Below are positions 20,116 to 27,635 of a stretch of 27,635 bases of DNA, in pieces. A program made the translations under genes and the position numbers. Location: the NCBI GenBank assembly GCA_964619815.1, contig CAZUGK010000044.1:1-27635 (forward strand). The letters run 5' to 3'. The number at the start of each line of letters is the position of its first letter. Within the stretch, counting starts at the first letter, position 1. The notes beneath the pieces were generated by a model. It did not search any database and was not told the DNA's origin. It saw only the letters and a program-made list of their open reading frames with translations. The stretch comes from BRH-c25 sp964619815. GTDB lineage: Bacteria; Bacillota; Clostridia; Lutisporales; Lutisporaceae.

Positions 20116-21519
20116 ATGTTCGATAATTACGGCAATGAGATAACATGGTTTCCGGAGCTAAAGGAGGGCAATGAACCAATCTATAAGGCTGTTGCAAATG
20201 CTCTGGAGGAGGATATAAAGAAAGGAATTCTGAAACCCGGTTTTAAGCTCCCGCCTCAACGGGTTCTTGCCGATTTTCTGGGCATAAACCACAGCACAAT
20301 AACAAGGGCTTTCAAAATATGCGAACTGAAAGGGTTGATAAGAGGAACAGTAGGGAGAGGAACCTTTGTTGCCAGTGATGCTGCCATTCCGGACAATTTA
20401 CTAAGCAGCCGCGACGGTGTTAAGATAATAGATATGGGTATGGTTCTTCCCCTTTACGAGGTGAATAATCTCATAGCAGAAGTTTTAAAAGAAATATACA
20501 GCAATATTGACTACGGCAGCATCCTAAGATATGCCCCGCCTGAGGGACTTATAAAGCATAGGTATATTGCATCAAAGTGGCTGAGTAATTTTTCCATAGA
20601 GTGCGAGCCCGAGCACGTGCTCATAGCATCCGGAACTCAGAATGCACTCGCTGTAATACTTGCAATGCTGTTTGAAAAGGGTGACAAAGTAATTGTAGAT
20701 GAATATACATATACAGGCTTTAAAACACTTGCCAAGATTTTCGGAATAGCTCTTGTTCCGGTGAAGATCAATGAAAGCGGGCTGGACGTGAGTGAACTTA
20801 AAGCAGTATGCAGGAAAGAAAAAGTGAAAGGCATTTATTTAATTCCGGATTGCCATAACCCTACTTCCGTTTCATTGACAGAGCAGTCAAGGATCGAAAT
20901 AGCAGAGATAATTGAGAAGCATAACCTTTTACTGATTGAAGACAGCCCATATTTGTTTACTGTACAGAGCAGCAATAAGCCAATCAGCAGCTATGTACCG
21001 GAGAATAGCATTTTTATTGCCGCAACCTCAAAAGCCATAAGTCCTTCCTTCAGAATATCATATGTGAAATCACCGAATAAATTCTCGGACAGATTAAGCA
21101 ACGGCATTAATAACCTGACATGGATGGCCTCACCGCTTAATGCTGAAATTATATCGCAGATAATACAGTCAACCAAATATAACGATATTATTTCTGTCAA
21201 AATAAATAAGATTAAAGAAAGAAATCATATGGTTGACAAAATCCTTTGCAATTTTAATTTGGTTAAGAATGATACATCTTTTTTCAGGTATCTGAAGCTG
21301 CCATACAATCTGACAGGTAAGGAAGTTGAGTACAATTGCCTGGAAAAAGGAGTTCAGGTTTTTTGTGCAGAAAGATTTTCAGTCAATCCCAATTTGAATA
21401 AGGGGGCTGTCCGTTTGTCTGTCAGCGGCCCTGAAACAATGGAAGACTTGAAAAAAGGGCTGTATATTATCCGGGATATACTAAATTCGGGTGATCACAT
21501 ACTGCAGCCAATAATATAG
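20116..21519 (+). CDS. MocR-type (GntR-aminotransferase) regulator
   Basis: 467 residues from ATG 20116, with AAGAGGTGAAG just upstream. The N-terminal winged helix (about 15-90) has PIYKAVANALEEDIKKGILK and LPPQRVLADFLGINHSTITRAFKICE, the GntR HTH pattern, ending in the wing GTVGRGTF. A linker leads to a class I aminotransferase-like domain (about 105-460). This contains ILIASGTQNALAVIL-type and YLIPDCHNPTS segments, and FIAATSKAISPSFRISY, in which the Lys after Ser is the expected PLP Schiff-base residue. MocR proteins sense PLP or a PLP-linked amino acid or amine and act on adjacent PLP enzymes or transporters. The divergent PLP decarboxylase is the obvious target. Confidence 0.92.
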   Translation: MFDNYGNEITWFPELKEGNEPIYKAVANALEEDIKKGILKPGFKLPPQRVLADFLGINHSTITRAFKICELKGLIRGTVGRGTFVASDAAIPDNLLSSRDGVKIIDMGMVLPLYEVNNLIAEVLKEIYSNIDYGSILRYAPPEGLIKHRYIASKWLSNFSIECEPEHVLIASGTQNALAVILAMLFEKGDKVIVDEYTYTGFKTLAKIFGIALVPVKINESGLDVSELKAVCRKEKVKGIYLIPDCHNPTSVSLTEQSRIEIAEIIEKHNLLLIEDSPYLFTVQSSNKPISSYVPENSIFIAATSKAISPSFRISYVKSPNKFSDRLSNGINNLTWMASPLNAEIISQIIQSTKYNDIISVKINKIKERNHMVDKILCNFNLVKNDTSFFRYLKLPYNLTGKEVEYNCLEKGVQVFCAERFSVNPNLNKGAVRLSVSGPETMEDLKKGLYIIRDILNSGDHILQPII

Positions 21520-21561
21520 ATTAGAGAGTGATATAAAATTTATCTAAGGAGGCTAACATAA

Positions 21562-22296
21562 ATGGAATTACTGCAAAAGGCCAGAGAACTAATTAAGGCG
21601 TCATCCAATATTGTTGCTTTTACGGGTGCAGGGGCATCAACTGAAAGCAATATTCCCGATTTCAGATCAAGCGATGGTTTGTACAGCGGCAATACTAAAA
21701 AATATGAATATCCGCCTGAGCATATGCTGAGCCACACATTTTTCATGCAGCATACCGATTTGTTTTATGACTACTATAAAAACAACATGGTCTATAGGGA
21801 TGCAAAGCCTAATGCATGCCATCTTTCCCTGGCTAAGCTGGAAAGAGAAGGCAAACTGAGAGCAGTTGTGACTCAGAATATCGACGGGCTTCATCAGGCT
21901 GCCGGTTCAAAGAATGTATTTGAACTGCACGGCAGTGTTCAGCGCAATATCTGTATGAAATGCAAAAAGAAATTTGATTTGGATTATATTATGGGAAGCA
22001 ATAAAATCGTTCCGCACTGTGACGAGTGCGGAGGTATTATCAAGCCTGATGTTGTATTATATGAAGAAATGCTGGATCAGGATGTTCTGCACAATGCAAT
22101 ATCTGCAATCAGTATGGCAGATGTTTTAATGGTAATAGGGACCAGCCTGGTTGTTTACCCCGCTGCAGGCTTGATTGATTACTACAGCGGAAATAAAATG
22201 ATATTGATTAATAAAGCTGAAACACCATATGACGGAGAGGCTGACATAGTGATAAATCAGAGTGCGGGAGAGACTCTGAAGAGTTTGGTTGAGTAA
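21562..22296 (+). CDS. cobB: NAD+-dependent protein deacylase (sirtuin)
   Basis: 244 residues, a full-length class U/III-type bacterial sirtuin. It removes acetyl or other acyl groups from protein lysines, using NAD+ and giving nicotinamide and O-acyl-ADP-ribose. The NAD site is FTGAGASTESNIPDFRSS (about 20-37) with TQNIDGLH (104-111); the catalytic base is His123 in ELHGS. The structural zinc is held by Cys131-x-x-Cys134 and Cys153-x-x-Cys156. The Tyr/Arg pair that marks succinyl-preferring sirtuins is not evident, so deacetylase is likelier. AGGAGG is upstream. It starts 42 nt after the MocR gene in the same direction; co-transcription is possible but a functional link is unclear. Confidence 0.94.
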   Translation: MELLQKARELIKASSNIVAFTGAGASTESNIPDFRSSDGLYSGNTKKYEYPPEHMLSHTFFMQHTDLFYDYYKNNMVYRDAKPNACHLSLAKLEREGKLRAVVTQNIDGLHQAAGSKNVFELHGSVQRNICMKCKKKFDLDYIMGSNKIVPHCDECGGIIKPDVVLYEEMLDQDVLHNAISAISMADVLMVIGTSLVVYPAAGLIDYYSGNKMILINKAETPYDGEADIVINQSAGETLKSLVE

Positions 22297-22469
22297 TTGA
22301 CAGGTATGGGCATTCACAATAAATTGTAAAGAATATTCAACTATTTGAAGAGGTCTGGCAAATAAAAAACAATTTTTTAACAATTCTGTACACATGTATA
22401 AACATGCATTAGAATATACATTAATATAGCTTTACTCTTAGTATTAAAAAAAATAGAGGGGGAAGGTTA

Positions 22470-24032
22470 ATGAATGGAGGAAGCGTACAGATACTAATTG
22501 CAATGGTTTTGTATGTGTCAGTGGTTATTGGCATAGGCTTGTATTATGCAAAGCGTGCCAGTGAAAGCAGTGACAACTATCTTATCGGGGGCAGGTCACT
22601 AGGCCCATGGGTTGTTGCAATGGGAGCAGAGGCTTCTGATATGAGCGGATGGCTTTTAATGGGGCTTCCGGGAGTCGCATATTGGTTTGGCTTTAGTGAT
22701 GCGGCCTGGACCGCAATAGGACTCGGTATAGGGACCTATTTGAATTGGTTGTTTGTAGCTAAAAGACTTCGAACATATTCGCATATCGCAGGAGATTCAA
22801 TAACTATCCCAGATTTTTTCAGCAACAGGTTCAAGGAAGATAAAAAGGTCATAATGACTATAGCAGCACTTTTTATATTGGTATTTTTCAGCGTTTATGC
22901 TGCAAGCTGTTTTGTTACAGTGGGCAAGCTTTTTAGCACCTTGTTCGGTGCAAAATATGTTTATATGATGATAGCAGGGGCCTTATTCGTAGTATTTTAT
23001 ACATTTATAGGCGGTTTCCTGGCAGAAAGTGCATCAGACTTTATGCAGGGCGTGGTAATGTTTTTTGCATTGACCGCTGTGTTAGTCGCAGGTATTTCAA
23101 ATGCCGGAGGAATTTCAGCCGTTATTGAAAACGCAAAGGCAATACCGGGATTTTTTGATTTCTTCGGAATTGCGCAGCCGACACTGGCGGACGGAGTCCA
23201 GCAAGTCGGGGCGGCAGGTGAGCCTTTGTTTGGAGCAGCAGGAAACTATGGGCTGCTAACCATAATTTCCACACTTTCCTGGGGCCTGGGTTATTTCGGT
23301 ATGCCTCAGGTACTGTTAAAATTCATGGCTATAAAAAAATCAAGTGAGCTCAAGTTATCCAGAAGAATTGCAGTTATATGGGTTGCTATTTCCCTTACTG
23401 CTGCAGTAGCCATAGGTATGATAGGCAGAGTGCTGTATCCCGCTGCACTGCTTACACAAAGCGCTTCAGAAAGTATATTTATCCTGATGTCTACTAATTT
23501 CTTCTTCCCGTTGTTTGCCGGTATTGTTATGGCAGGAATACTTGCAGCAACTATCAGTTCGTCAGACTCATACTTGCTTATTGCAGCTTCGGCATTTTCA
23601 AAGAATATTTATCAGGGTATCATGAAAAAGGAAGCCAGCGATAAAGCCGTTTTGTATGTATCGAGAGCTACTTTGCTTGTAATTTCCGCAATTGCAATGA
23701 TTATTGCTCTTGATGAAAACAGCATTATCTTTAAAGTGGTATCATTTGCATGGGCCGGCTTTGGTGCAACCTTCGGGCCTATTATGCTGTTTTCACTGTT
23801 TTGGAAAAGAGTCACAAGGTCCGGTGCAATTGCAGGTATGGTAACCGGTGGAGGAATGGTTTTCATATGGAAGCTTCTTATTAAGCCTATGGGCGGAGTT
23901 TTCGGAATATATGAATTGTTCCCGGCTTTCGTATTGTCTTGTATTGCCATTGTAGTTGTATCTTTAATGTCCAGGGAACCATCCAAAGAAATTCAGGATG
24001 AGTTTGAACGCGCAAAGACAGTTGAAGTCTGA
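22470..24032 (+). CDS. putP: Sodium/proline symporter
   Basis: 520 residues with about 13 hydrophobic segments, the length and topology of the SSS (solute:sodium symporter) family. PutP marks are ASDMSGWLLMGLPG (about 55-68), the Na+/proline site region of helix 2, followed by GLGIGTYLNWLFVAKRLRTYSH, DSITIPDFFSNRF (about 109-121) and GYFGMPQVLLKFMAIK (about 275-290). It imports L-proline with Na+, for use as osmolyte or as a Stickland acceptor in a clostridium. No proline reductase or putA is beside it. GAGGGGGAAGG serves as ribosome site. The upstream gap (22297-22469) is A/T rich with a short ACATGT palindrome and no clear promoter. Confidence 0.92.
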   Translation: MNGGSVQILIAMVLYVSVVIGIGLYYAKRASESSDNYLIGGRSLGPWVVAMGAEASDMSGWLLMGLPGVAYWFGFSDAAWTAIGLGIGTYLNWLFVAKRLRTYSHIAGDSITIPDFFSNRFKEDKKVIMTIAALFILVFFSVYAASCFVTVGKLFSTLFGAKYVYMMIAGALFVVFYTFIGGFLAESASDFMQGVVMFFALTAVLVAGISNAGGISAVIENAKAIPGFFDFFGIAQPTLADGVQQVGAAGEPLFGAAGNYGLLTIISTLSWGLGYFGMPQVLLKFMAIKKSSELKLSRRIAVIWVAISLTAAVAIGMIGRVLYPAALLTQSASESIFILMSTNFFFPLFAGIVMAGILAATISSSDSYLLIAASAFSKNIYQGIMKKEASDKAVLYVSRATLLVISAIAMIIALDENSIIFKVVSFAWAGFGATFGPIMLFSLFWKRVTRSGAIAGMVTGGGMVFIWKLLIKPMGGVFGIYELFPAFVLSCIAIVVVSLMSREPSKEIQDEFERAKTVEV

Positions 24033-24144
24033 TCTGCACTTTGAACAAATTGATTAATGCCTGAAGAAAGCAGCCAAATCAATAGAAAATTGCAGGTCTG
24101 CCATAGGGAAATTGAAAATCCTGAAAAGAGTTGATTCAGCAATA

Positions 24145-24194
24145 AATAGCCACATATTGAGACAAAAAGGTGTCTTGATTTGTGGTTATTTTGC
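24145..24194 (+). terminator. Terminator after putP
   Basis: An outer stem AATAGCCACA / TGTGGTTATT (24145-24154 with 24181-24190, one G-T pair) encloses an inner AGACA-AAAAGG-TGTCT hairpin. TTGCATTTTG follows. It lies about 110 nt past the putP stop; the preceding stretch 24033-24144 shows no gene. Confidence 0.72.
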
Positions 24195-24221
24195 ATTTTG
24201 CCGGAATTAATGCAAAGGTTA

Positions 24222-24251
24222 TTCACACATTATCTATATTTATGATAGAAT
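24222..24251 (+). promoter_or_regulatory. Probable promoter of the ketopantoate reductase-like gene
   Basis: TTCACA (24222-24227), an 18-bp spacer and TAGAAT (24246-24251). It follows the putP terminator and is 32 bp before the ATG at 24283. Confidence 0.5.
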
Positions 24252-24282
24252 ATCTTAAAAAGTTGAAAGGAACATAGTTGTC

Positions 24283-25203
24283 ATGGAAATAAAAAAAGTA
24301 TCAATTATCGGACTAGGGGCATTAGGAGTATTGTTCGGCAATCATTTATCAAAGAGAATGCCGAAGGAAGACTTAAGAATTATTGCTGACAGGGATAGGA
24401 TAGAAAATTATAAAAAAGAGCAGGTATATTGCAATGGTGAACGCTGCAATTTTTACTTTGTGACGCCTGAAGAGGCATGTGGAGAGGCAGATCTGTTGAT
24501 TTTTGCTGTTAAGTATAATGGGTTGGAAGATGCGATTAAAGCTGTTAGAAATCATGTGGGTGAGAACACTATTATTATATCCGTATTAAATGGTATTTCA
24601 AGCGAAGCTATTATTGGCGAGACGTATGGAATGGACAAACTGTTATGTTGTGTAGCGCAAGGTATGGATGCGGTTAAGGTGGGGAATAAACTTACTTATG
24701 AGCATATGGGTATGCTCGTATTTGGAGATAAGGAACCGGGGATTATGTCACTTAAGGCAAAGGCGGTCGCAGAATTTTTCAAGGAAATGGAATTGCCTTA
24801 TGAGGCTGTTACTGATATGAATAAAAGATTGTGGGGCAAATTTATGCTGAACGTAGGTGTAAATCAGACAGCCGCTGTATTCAGGTACAATTATGGCGAG
24901 GTCCTGAAAGAAGAAAGAGCAAGAAGCACCATGATCTCTGCCATGAGGGAGGTCATAGCGCTTTCTGAAAAGGAAGACATAAATTTAACTGAAGAGGATT
25001 TGAATTATTGGTTGGGCGTAATAGGCGAATTAAGGCCGGATGGCAAGCCATCCATGCTTCAGGATATTGAGGCGAAACGTTACAGCGAGGTAGAAATGTT
25101 TTCGGGTACTGTATTGAAAATCGGTAAAAAATATGGAGTGCCTACACCTGTGAATAAGGAACTGTATGATAAGATCAAATTTATAGAAAATCAATACAGC
25201 TAG
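24283..25203 (+). CDS. panE: 2-dehydropantoate 2-reductase (ApbA/PanE) family protein
   Basis: 306 residues. The N-terminal Rossmann domain has GLGALG (10-15) for NADP(H). The C-terminal helical domain has LWGKFMLN with Lys186 and SMLQDIEAKRYSE with Glu269, matching the catalytic Lys176 and Glu256 of E. coli PanE. The reaction would be reduction of ketopantoate to pantoate on the CoA pathway. Clostridia often carry several PanE paralogues acting on other 2-oxo acids, and no panB, panC or panD is nearby, so the physiological substrate is uncertain. GAAAGGAA precedes the ATG. Confidence 0.88.
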   Translation: MEIKKVSIIGLGALGVLFGNHLSKRMPKEDLRIIADRDRIENYKKEQVYCNGERCNFYFVTPEEACGEADLLIFAVKYNGLEDAIKAVRNHVGENTIIISVLNGISSEAIIGETYGMDKLLCCVAQGMDAVKVGNKLTYEHMGMLVFGDKEPGIMSLKAKAVAEFFKEMELPYEAVTDMNKRLWGKFMLNVGVNQTAAVFRYNYGEVLKEERARSTMISAMREVIALSEKEDINLTEEDLNYWLGVIGELRPDGKPSMLQDIEAKRYSEVEMFSGTVLKIGKKYGVPTPVNKELYDKIKFIENQYS

Positions 25204-25256
25204 AGAGCTTTATCCGGAAATTCCAAGCCGTAAAGCAGAGACAGGCATTTGGTATG

Positions 25257-25286
25257 TTGAGTCAGGGTTAAGTATTATACTATATA
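25257..25286 (+). promoter_or_regulatory. Possible promoter of the zinc-ribbon protein gene
   Basis: TTGAGT (25257-25262), an 18-bp spacer and TATATA (25281-25286), followed by TTAGGAG and the ATG at 25324. The A/T-rich setting makes chance matches likely. Confidence 0.35.
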
Positions 25287-25323
25287 TACTTGTTTGAAAT
25301 ATTAAAAGTTAGGAGTTATAAAA

Positions 25324-25716
25324 ATGAACTGGTTAAAAAGATTTATGGTGGGAAGGTATGGGGTTGATCAGCTTTCTACAGCTATGCTTGTTATTTCCAT
25401 TTTGCTTACCTTTATTGGTGAGTTGACTAATCTTTCAATACTCGTAATAATAGGTTATGTTCCTCTGTGCATATGCGTTTTTAGAATGCTCTCAAAAGAT
25501 ATATCAAAGCGGCGTATGGAAAACTATAAGTTCTCAATGCTTATGAGTCCGGCTTATGCATGGTTCAAGAAAAAACAGAGCCATGTTTTGGGTACAAAAA
25601 CACACAGATACTTTAAATGTCCGAATTGTAAAACCGACTTGCGTGTCCCGAAAGGGAAAGGGAAAATCATAATTACCTGTCCGAAATGCAAGACAGAATT
25701 TAGAGAAAAGACGTGA
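25324..25716 (+). CDS. Small membrane protein with C-terminal zinc ribbon
   Basis: 130 residues, no family name I can give. Two hydrophobic segments (about 19-32 and 37-54) are followed by a basic stretch (SKRRMENYK) and a zinc ribbon made of Cys99-x-x-Cys102 and Cys119-x-x-Cys122 with a basic loop between (KGKGKIII). By the positive-inside rule the ribbon should face the cytoplasm. It lies between panE and the cardiolipin synthase gene, in the same direction, 109 nt before the latter, which may suggest a membrane-linked role. Zinc binding is inferred from Cys spacing. Confidence 0.8.
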   Translation: MNWLKRFMVGRYGVDQLSTAMLVISILLTFIGELTNLSILVIIGYVPLCICVFRMLSKDISKRRMENYKFSMLMSPAYAWFKKKQSHVLGTKTHRYFKCPNCKTDLRVPKGKGKIIITCPKCKTEFREKT

Positions 25717-25825
25717 ATATGTTGTAGTATATCATATAAATGAAGCAGTGATTCTGATAGGAAAATATCAATAAAGGTGTTACGTAAGTGCCAGGAATTA
25801 ATTTATACAGAATGTAGGGGATTTT

Positions 25826-27361
25826 ATGCAAAGGCTTATAAGGCTGCTGTTCAGCAGAGTCTTTTTGGTTGGGGCAGCCATATTGATTCAGGTTCTTGCC
25901 CTGGTTATAGTAATATGGAAATTCATTAATTATTTTGTTTATTTCTATGCTATTTGTACATTGCTCAGTTTACTGGTTGTACTTGGAATTATAAATGGCA
26001 GGAGCAATCCCGCCTATAAGCTTGCGTGGATTATCCCTATCATGACTTTCCCCATATTCGGAGGATTGTTTTATTTAATGTTTGGAGGGAACAAATCCAG
26101 TAAAAGAAATAAACAAAAAATGCAGGAAATCGGTAAGAAAATGAGAGAGTCTCTCGTGCAGAATCCGGAAACCTTGCAACAGCTTGGACAAGAAAACAGA
26201 GGTGCTGCAAACCAGACAAAATATATAGAAAGGTATTCTGAATGTCCTGTCTACACCAATACAACCTCAGAATATCTGACACCCGGTGAGAAAAAATTCG
26301 AGCGTTTGCTGGAGGAATTAAAGAAAGCAGAGAGGTATATTTTCCTTGAGTATTTTATCATCGATGAAGGTTTTATGTGGGATTCCATTTTGGAGATTCT
26401 GAAAGAAAAGGCAAAGCAGGGTGTAGACGTTCGTGTTATTTATGACGACGTAGGGTGCTTATTTACTCTGCCTTATGGGTATGAAAAAAAGCTGGCAGGT
26501 ATGGGAATCAAATGCTGTGTGTTTAATCCGTTCAAACCTGTTCTGTCTGTTCGTCTGAATAACCGTGACCACCGGAAGATTGCAGTAATAGACGGGCATA
26601 CAGCCTTTACCGGTGGTATCAACCTTGCAGATGAATACATAAATGCCTATGAAAAGCACGGGTATTGGAAGGACTCTGCCATAGTCATTCATGGCGATGC
26701 CGTATGGACTTTTACTGTAATGTTCCTGTCAATGTGGAGTTATCTCACAAAAACTGATGAAGATTATGAGAAGTTCAGGCCGATAGTTAGGGATTCTGGA
26801 GAGTTTAAGCCCGACGGTTATGTACAGCCCTTTGCGGACAGCCCGCTTGATGATGAGGCAGTGGGTGAATCCGTCTACCTTAATTTGATTGACAAAGCTG
26901 AGAGGTATGTCTATATTAATACGCCATATCTGATTCTCGATAATGAAATGAGCATGGCTTTGTGCCTGGCAGCAAAAAGGGGGGTGGATGTCCGCATCAT
27001 AACTCCTCATATTCCGGATAAGTGGTATGTTCATGCGGTATCGCGCTCATATTATGAGGTGTTGGTAGAAAGCGGGGTTTCAATCTACGAGTTTATCCCG
27101 GGCTTTAACCATGCAAAATCCTTTGTAGCGGATGATATTTTCGCTGTAGTAGGGACGATAAATCTTGACTATCGCAGTTTGTTCCTGCATTTTGAATGTG
27201 GTGTCTGGTTGTATGATACGAAGAGTGTATTGGAAGTCAAGGAGGACTACCTGCTTACATTGGGCTCATGCCAGAAGATTACCCTGGAGGACTGTAAAAA
27301 CATAAAATGGTACAGAAGGTTAGGCAGGTCAATTCTCAAAATAATGGCTCCATTGATGTAA
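25826..27361 (+). CDS. cls: Cardiolipin synthase (phospholipase D family)
   Basis: 511 residues, full length for the two-HKD bacterial type. It joins two phosphatidylglycerols into cardiolipin plus glycerol in the inner leaflet. Two N-terminal hydrophobic segments (about 10-31 and 37-56), plus PIMTFPIFGGLFYLMFGG (about 71-88), anchor it. The HKD motifs are complete: HRKIAVID (His249, Lys251, Asp256), followed by GGINLADEY, and HAKSFVAD (His429, Lys431, Asp436), followed by GTINLDYRSL. The ribosome site TAGGGG precedes the ATG. A terminator lies 10 nt after the stop, so this ends the transcription unit. Confidence 0.95.
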   Translation: MQRLIRLLFSRVFLVGAAILIQVLALVIVIWKFINYFVYFYAICTLLSLLVVLGIINGRSNPAYKLAWIIPIMTFPIFGGLFYLMFGGNKSSKRNKQKMQEIGKKMRESLVQNPETLQQLGQENRGAANQTKYIERYSECPVYTNTTSEYLTPGEKKFERLLEELKKAERYIFLEYFIIDEGFMWDSILEILKEKAKQGVDVRVIYDDVGCLFTLPYGYEKKLAGMGIKCCVFNPFKPVLSVRLNNRDHRKIAVIDGHTAFTGGINLADEYINAYEKHGYWKDSAIVIHGDAVWTFTVMFLSMWSYLTKTDEDYEKFRPIVRDSGEFKPDGYVQPFADSPLDDEAVGESVYLNLIDKAERYVYINTPYLILDNEMSMALCLAAKRGVDVRIITPHIPDKWYVHAVSRSYYEVLVESGVSIYEFIPGFNHAKSFVADDIFAVVGTINLDYRSLFLHFECGVWLYDTKSVLEVKEDYLLTLGSCQKITLEDCKNIKWYRRLGRSILKIMAPLM

Positions 27362-27370
27362 TTAATAAGT

Positions 27371-27410
27371 AAGAGAGCACATCAGCTGCAAAGGTGTGCT
27401 CTCTTTTATT
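27371..27410 (+). terminator. Terminator after cls
   Basis: A perfect 11-bp stem AAGAGAGCACA / TGTGCTCTCTT (27371-27381 with 27395-27405), 13-nt loop, followed by TTATTT. It also sits 14 nt past the end of the converging flavin reductase gene and may work for both strands. Confidence 0.9.
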
Positions 27411-27423
27411 TGCCTCAAATAAA

Positions 27424-27635
27424 TTATTCTCTTACAAGGACTTTGCTGATTTCAGCAATATACAGCGTGTGATAATCACCTTCAGGATAACATTCTGCAA
27501 TCAGATTTGTATCAATAAAATACTCCGGTTTATATTCCTGAGCATAAAGTTTTTTACAGAAAACAGCCATATTTGCATTTGTAAAATATGGTGTTCCATC
27601 AGAATACTCAACAGACAAATTCGATTTTGCAATTT
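27424..27635 (-). CDS. Flavin reductase family protein, C-terminal end only (cut by window)
   Basis: The frame is open to the right edge of the window, so the N-terminal part is outside. About 70 residues are visible: GTPYFTNANMAVFCKKLYAQ (about 13-32 of the visible part), a YFIDTNLIAECYPEGDYHTLYIAEISKVL-type ending and stop. This pattern is familiar from the C-terminus of small clostridial FMN-binding flavin reductases (flavoredoxin/FlrA-like), where the DYHxxYIgEI strand ends the split-barrel domain. I cannot judge the FMN site. Confidence 0.75.
   Translation of the reverse strand, partial: IAKSNLSVEYSDGTPYFTNANMAVFCKKLYAQEYKPEYFIDTNLIAECYPEGDYHTLYIAEISKVLVRE

Noticed and set aside
1..27635. 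CRISPR arrays, tRNA or rRNA genes, insertion sequences, att sites, replication origin
   Set aside because: No regularly spaced repeats, no cloverleaf or rRNA blocks, no transposase or integrase coding and no terminal inverted repeats were seen by eye; a tool search (tRNAscan, ISfinder) would settle it.

Overview
The window reads as a low-G+C anaerobic Firmicute, most likely class Clostridia. The signs are intrinsic-terminator riboswitches (SAM, guanine) and a PyrR-type attenuator, A/T-rich intergenic DNA with strong GGAGG Shine-Dalgarno sites, an oxygen-sensitive glycyl radical enzyme with its activase, a clostridial-type flavin reductase end, and sirtuin and ferritin genes typical of this group. 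I see no rRNA, tRNA, CRISPR array, insertion sequence or phage gene, so this is chromosome rather than an obvious island, although the sulfur block carries several decayed genes.

Region 1 (1-6791), sulfur amino acids. The 3' end of a SAM (S-box) riboswitch and its terminator precede a YbaK-type Cys-tRNA(Pro) deacylase. A complete second SAM riboswitch then leads, through an undescribed 25-codon Cys/Met-rich leader ORF (921-998), into metY (O-acetylhomoserine sulfhydrylase), a MetQ-like methionine-binding lipoprotein, a wrecked M20 amidohydrolase (5-bp duplication plus a large internal deletion), a methionine/cystathionine gamma-lyase-type PLP enzyme, a small QueG-like 4Fe-4S protein and a Rid-family protein lacking the catalytic Arg. 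A headless TetR pseudogene closes the block.

Region 2 (6850-8814): a TetR regulator with a consensus promoter and a near-perfect palindromic operator, translationally coupled to a membrane-anchored, Acg-like nitroreductase-fold protein.

Region 3 (8853-12900): an XRE-cupin regulator, a 789-residue glycyl radical enzyme and its two-ferredoxin-cluster radical SAM activase. The radical enzyme has the size of the glycerol/hydroxyproline dehydratases, but has Val where those have the Glu next to the catalytic Cys. Its chemistry is therefore open, and it is the best candidate here for an undescribed activity.

Region 4 (12956-16526, minus strand), nucleobase salvage: xpt behind a guanine riboswitch, then codB-codA behind a PyrR-binding attenuator, so purine and pyrimidine salvage are set by two different RNA devices side by side.

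Region 5 (16620-18490): a CRP/FNR-type box sits about 41 bp upstream of a predicted start site, before two micro-ORFs, the C-terminal half of a pirin, a complete ferritin and a lipoprotein. This looks like an iron/redox-controlled block.

Region 6 (18609-21519): a group II PLP decarboxylase divergent from a MocR-type (GntR-aminotransferase) regulator, with three copies of TTGTATGCA in the shared promoter region.

Region 7 (21562-27635), housekeeping: a sirtuin, a PutP Na+/proline symporter, a ketopantoate reductase family protein, a small membrane zinc-ribbon protein, cardiolipin synthase, and the C-terminal end of a flavin reductase cut by the window edge.
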